Assembly (NCBI GenBank): GCA_018667205.1
Contig: JABIVN010000140.1
Location: forward strand, 1 to 5,895
Direction: 5' to 3'
Source: Gammaproteobacteria bacterium
GTDB lineage: Bacteria > Pseudomonadota > Gammaproteobacteria > Pseudomonadales > Azotimanducaceae
DNA: 5,895 bases
This document shows positions 5,035-5,895 of this stretch, in pieces. Under the pieces are notes generated by a model, which saw only the letters and a program-made list of their open reading frames with translations, made no database searches and had not been told where the DNA came from. Made by a program: the position numbers and the translations under genes. The stretch's first letter is position 1, and each line of letters starts with the position of its first letter.

Positions 5035-5895
5035 ATGAAAACGATTCGCTGCCATCAAATCAATGACGACATATCAACGATTTCCCTGGACGAGGTAGAC
5101 ATCGCGCCTCCCGCCGCAGGTGAAGTTCAGATTAAGGTGATGGCATGCTCAGTTAACTTTCCCGATGTTTTGATGATCCAGGGCAAGTACCAGTTTGCTC
5201 CACCATTACCGTTCGCCCCCGGCGGCGAGTTTGCCGGTGAGATAGTCGCTGTTGGATCAGGTGTCGATCAGTTTAGCATTGGGGACAGGGCGGTAGCCGG
5301 AACCCGCTATGGCGGATTTAGTGAGTTGGTTAACGCAGAGGTAGGGTCGGTTAAACCGATTCCTGCAGGAATCAGTTTCGAGAAAGCAGCCGCCTACCAG
5401 ACAGCTTATTTGACAGCCTACGTAGCGCTCATCGTTAGAGGGGGGCTGAAACCTGGTGAAACCTTGCTGGTTCACGGGGCAACAGGGGGCGTTGGCCTGG
5501 CTGCTGTCGATCTTGGCAAACACTTTGGCGCAACCGTTATCGCAACCGGCGGCACGGACGAAAAACTCTCCGTGGTTAAGGCCAGGGGCGCGGACCATGT
5601 CATCAACTACACGTTGCCCGACGGGTCGCTCGGCGGGTTCAGGGAAAAGGTTAAAGCGCTGACGGATGGACTTGGCGCTGATGTGGTTTTTGATCCCGTT
5701 GGCGGAAGTGTTTTTGACGAAAGCATGCGCTGCATCAACTGGAACGGAAGAATACTGACCATAGGGTTCACGTCCGGCGTTTGGCCCAAGGCAGCTGTAA
5801 ACCATATTCTTATAAAACAAATCAGCGTCATAGGGGTCCGCGCCGGCGAAATCGGACGGCGAGATCCTGAACTGGGCGAACGGACCCGAAGAGAG
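5035..5895 (+). CDS. NADPH:quinone oxidoreductase, zinc-free MDR family, 3' end outside window
   Basis: Medium-chain dehydrogenase/reductase of the quinone oxidoreductase group, transferring hydride from NADPH to quinones or related enone-type substrates. 287 codons are open to the window edge; relatives have about 325-330, so roughly 40 residues are missing. The GroES-like N-terminal domain (1-120) has CSVNFPDVLMIQGKYQ with the family NFPD motif (41-44), then LPFAPGGEFAGEI. No catalytic or structural zinc ligands are visible. The Rossmann domain has the NADPH loop HGATGGVGLAAVDLG (148-162), with Gly151, Gly152 and Gly154, then GATVIATGGTDEK. A late FDPVGGSVFDE segment (219-229) and RILTIGFTSG are typical. 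ATG 5035 is the first possible start after the in-frame stop TGA at 5026-5028. Its SD candidate AGAGGAA is 12 bases away, longer than usual. It is divergent from the phosphotransferase, and both could serve the same acyl or enone pathway, which is inference. Confidence 0.9.
   Translation, partial: MKTIRCHQINDDISTISLDEVDIAPPAAGEVQIKVMACSVNFPDVLMIQGKYQFAPPLPFAPGGEFAGEIVAVGSGVDQFSIGDRAVAGTRYGGFSELVNAEVGSVKPIPAGISFEKAAAYQTAYLTAYVALIVRGGLKPGETLLVHGATGGVGLAAVDLGKHFGATVIATGGTDEKLSVVKARGADHVINYTLPDGSLGGFREKVKALTDGLGADVVFDPVGGSVFDESMRCINWNGRILTIGFTSGVWPKAAVNHILIKQISVIGVRAGEIGRRDPELGERTRRE

Noticed and set aside
5025..5066. Short TTG-started frame at a better distance from AGAGGAA, considered as a leader peptide overlapping the oxidoreductase start
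   Set aside because: Only 13 codons before its stop, with no attenuator-like structure or biased composition; nothing beyond SD spacing supports it.
5257..5820. A 187-codon minus-strand open frame opposite the quinone oxidoreductase
   Set aside because: It is the antisense of a clearly conserved coding region and shows no domain of its own.

Overview
The window looks like ordinary chromosomal DNA of a proteobacterium, most likely a gammaproteobacterium with an aerobic, lipid-degrading lifestyle. This rests on gene content: trhO, a SirB1-like protein, a tandem hot-dog MaoC hydratase, an ACAD10-type phosphotransferase and a zinc-free quinone oxidoreductase. Base composition is near half GC by eye. 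There is no tRNA, rRNA, CRISPR array, insertion sequence or phage gene. Genes are dense except for one 487-bp gap.

Layout. Positions 1-411 (minus) hold the first 137 codons of a PrxQ/BCP-type peroxiredoxin whose 3' end is outside the window. A two-domain MaoC / hydratase-2 enzyme lies just upstream of it on the same strand (478-1314). A 214-bp divergent spacer follows, then trhO (1529-2560, plus), a tRNA U34 hydroxylase with a TTG start and a strong Shine-Dalgarno (SD) sequence. The 2561-3047 gap has no intact gene, but its minus strand carries what I read as the decayed remains of a nitroreductase-family gene, broken by frameshifts and stops. A SirB1-like transglutaminase-fold/TPR protein (3048-3875, plus) then meets an ACAD10-type aminoglycoside-phosphotransferase-fold kinase (3880-4899, minus) tail to tail, 4 bp apart. 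A 135-bp divergent spacer separates that kinase from an NADPH:quinone oxidoreductase (5035 to the window end, plus), cut off at 287 codons.

How the genes fit together. The hydratase, the ACAD10-type kinase and the quinone oxidoreductase are types often found in clusters for acyl-CoA, fatty-acid or sterol-like substrates. The peroxiredoxin could protect against peroxide from such metabolism. That linkage is inference from gene families. trhO (tRNA wobble modification) and the SirB1-like gene look like housekeeping neighbours. I see no convincing new multi-gene system. The points most worth a second look are the nitroreductase relic, the 7-bp inverted repeat flanking the ribosome-binding site of the quinone oxidoreductase, the duplicated SD-bearing segment before the kinase gene, and the period-15 repeat coding for the tail of TrhO.
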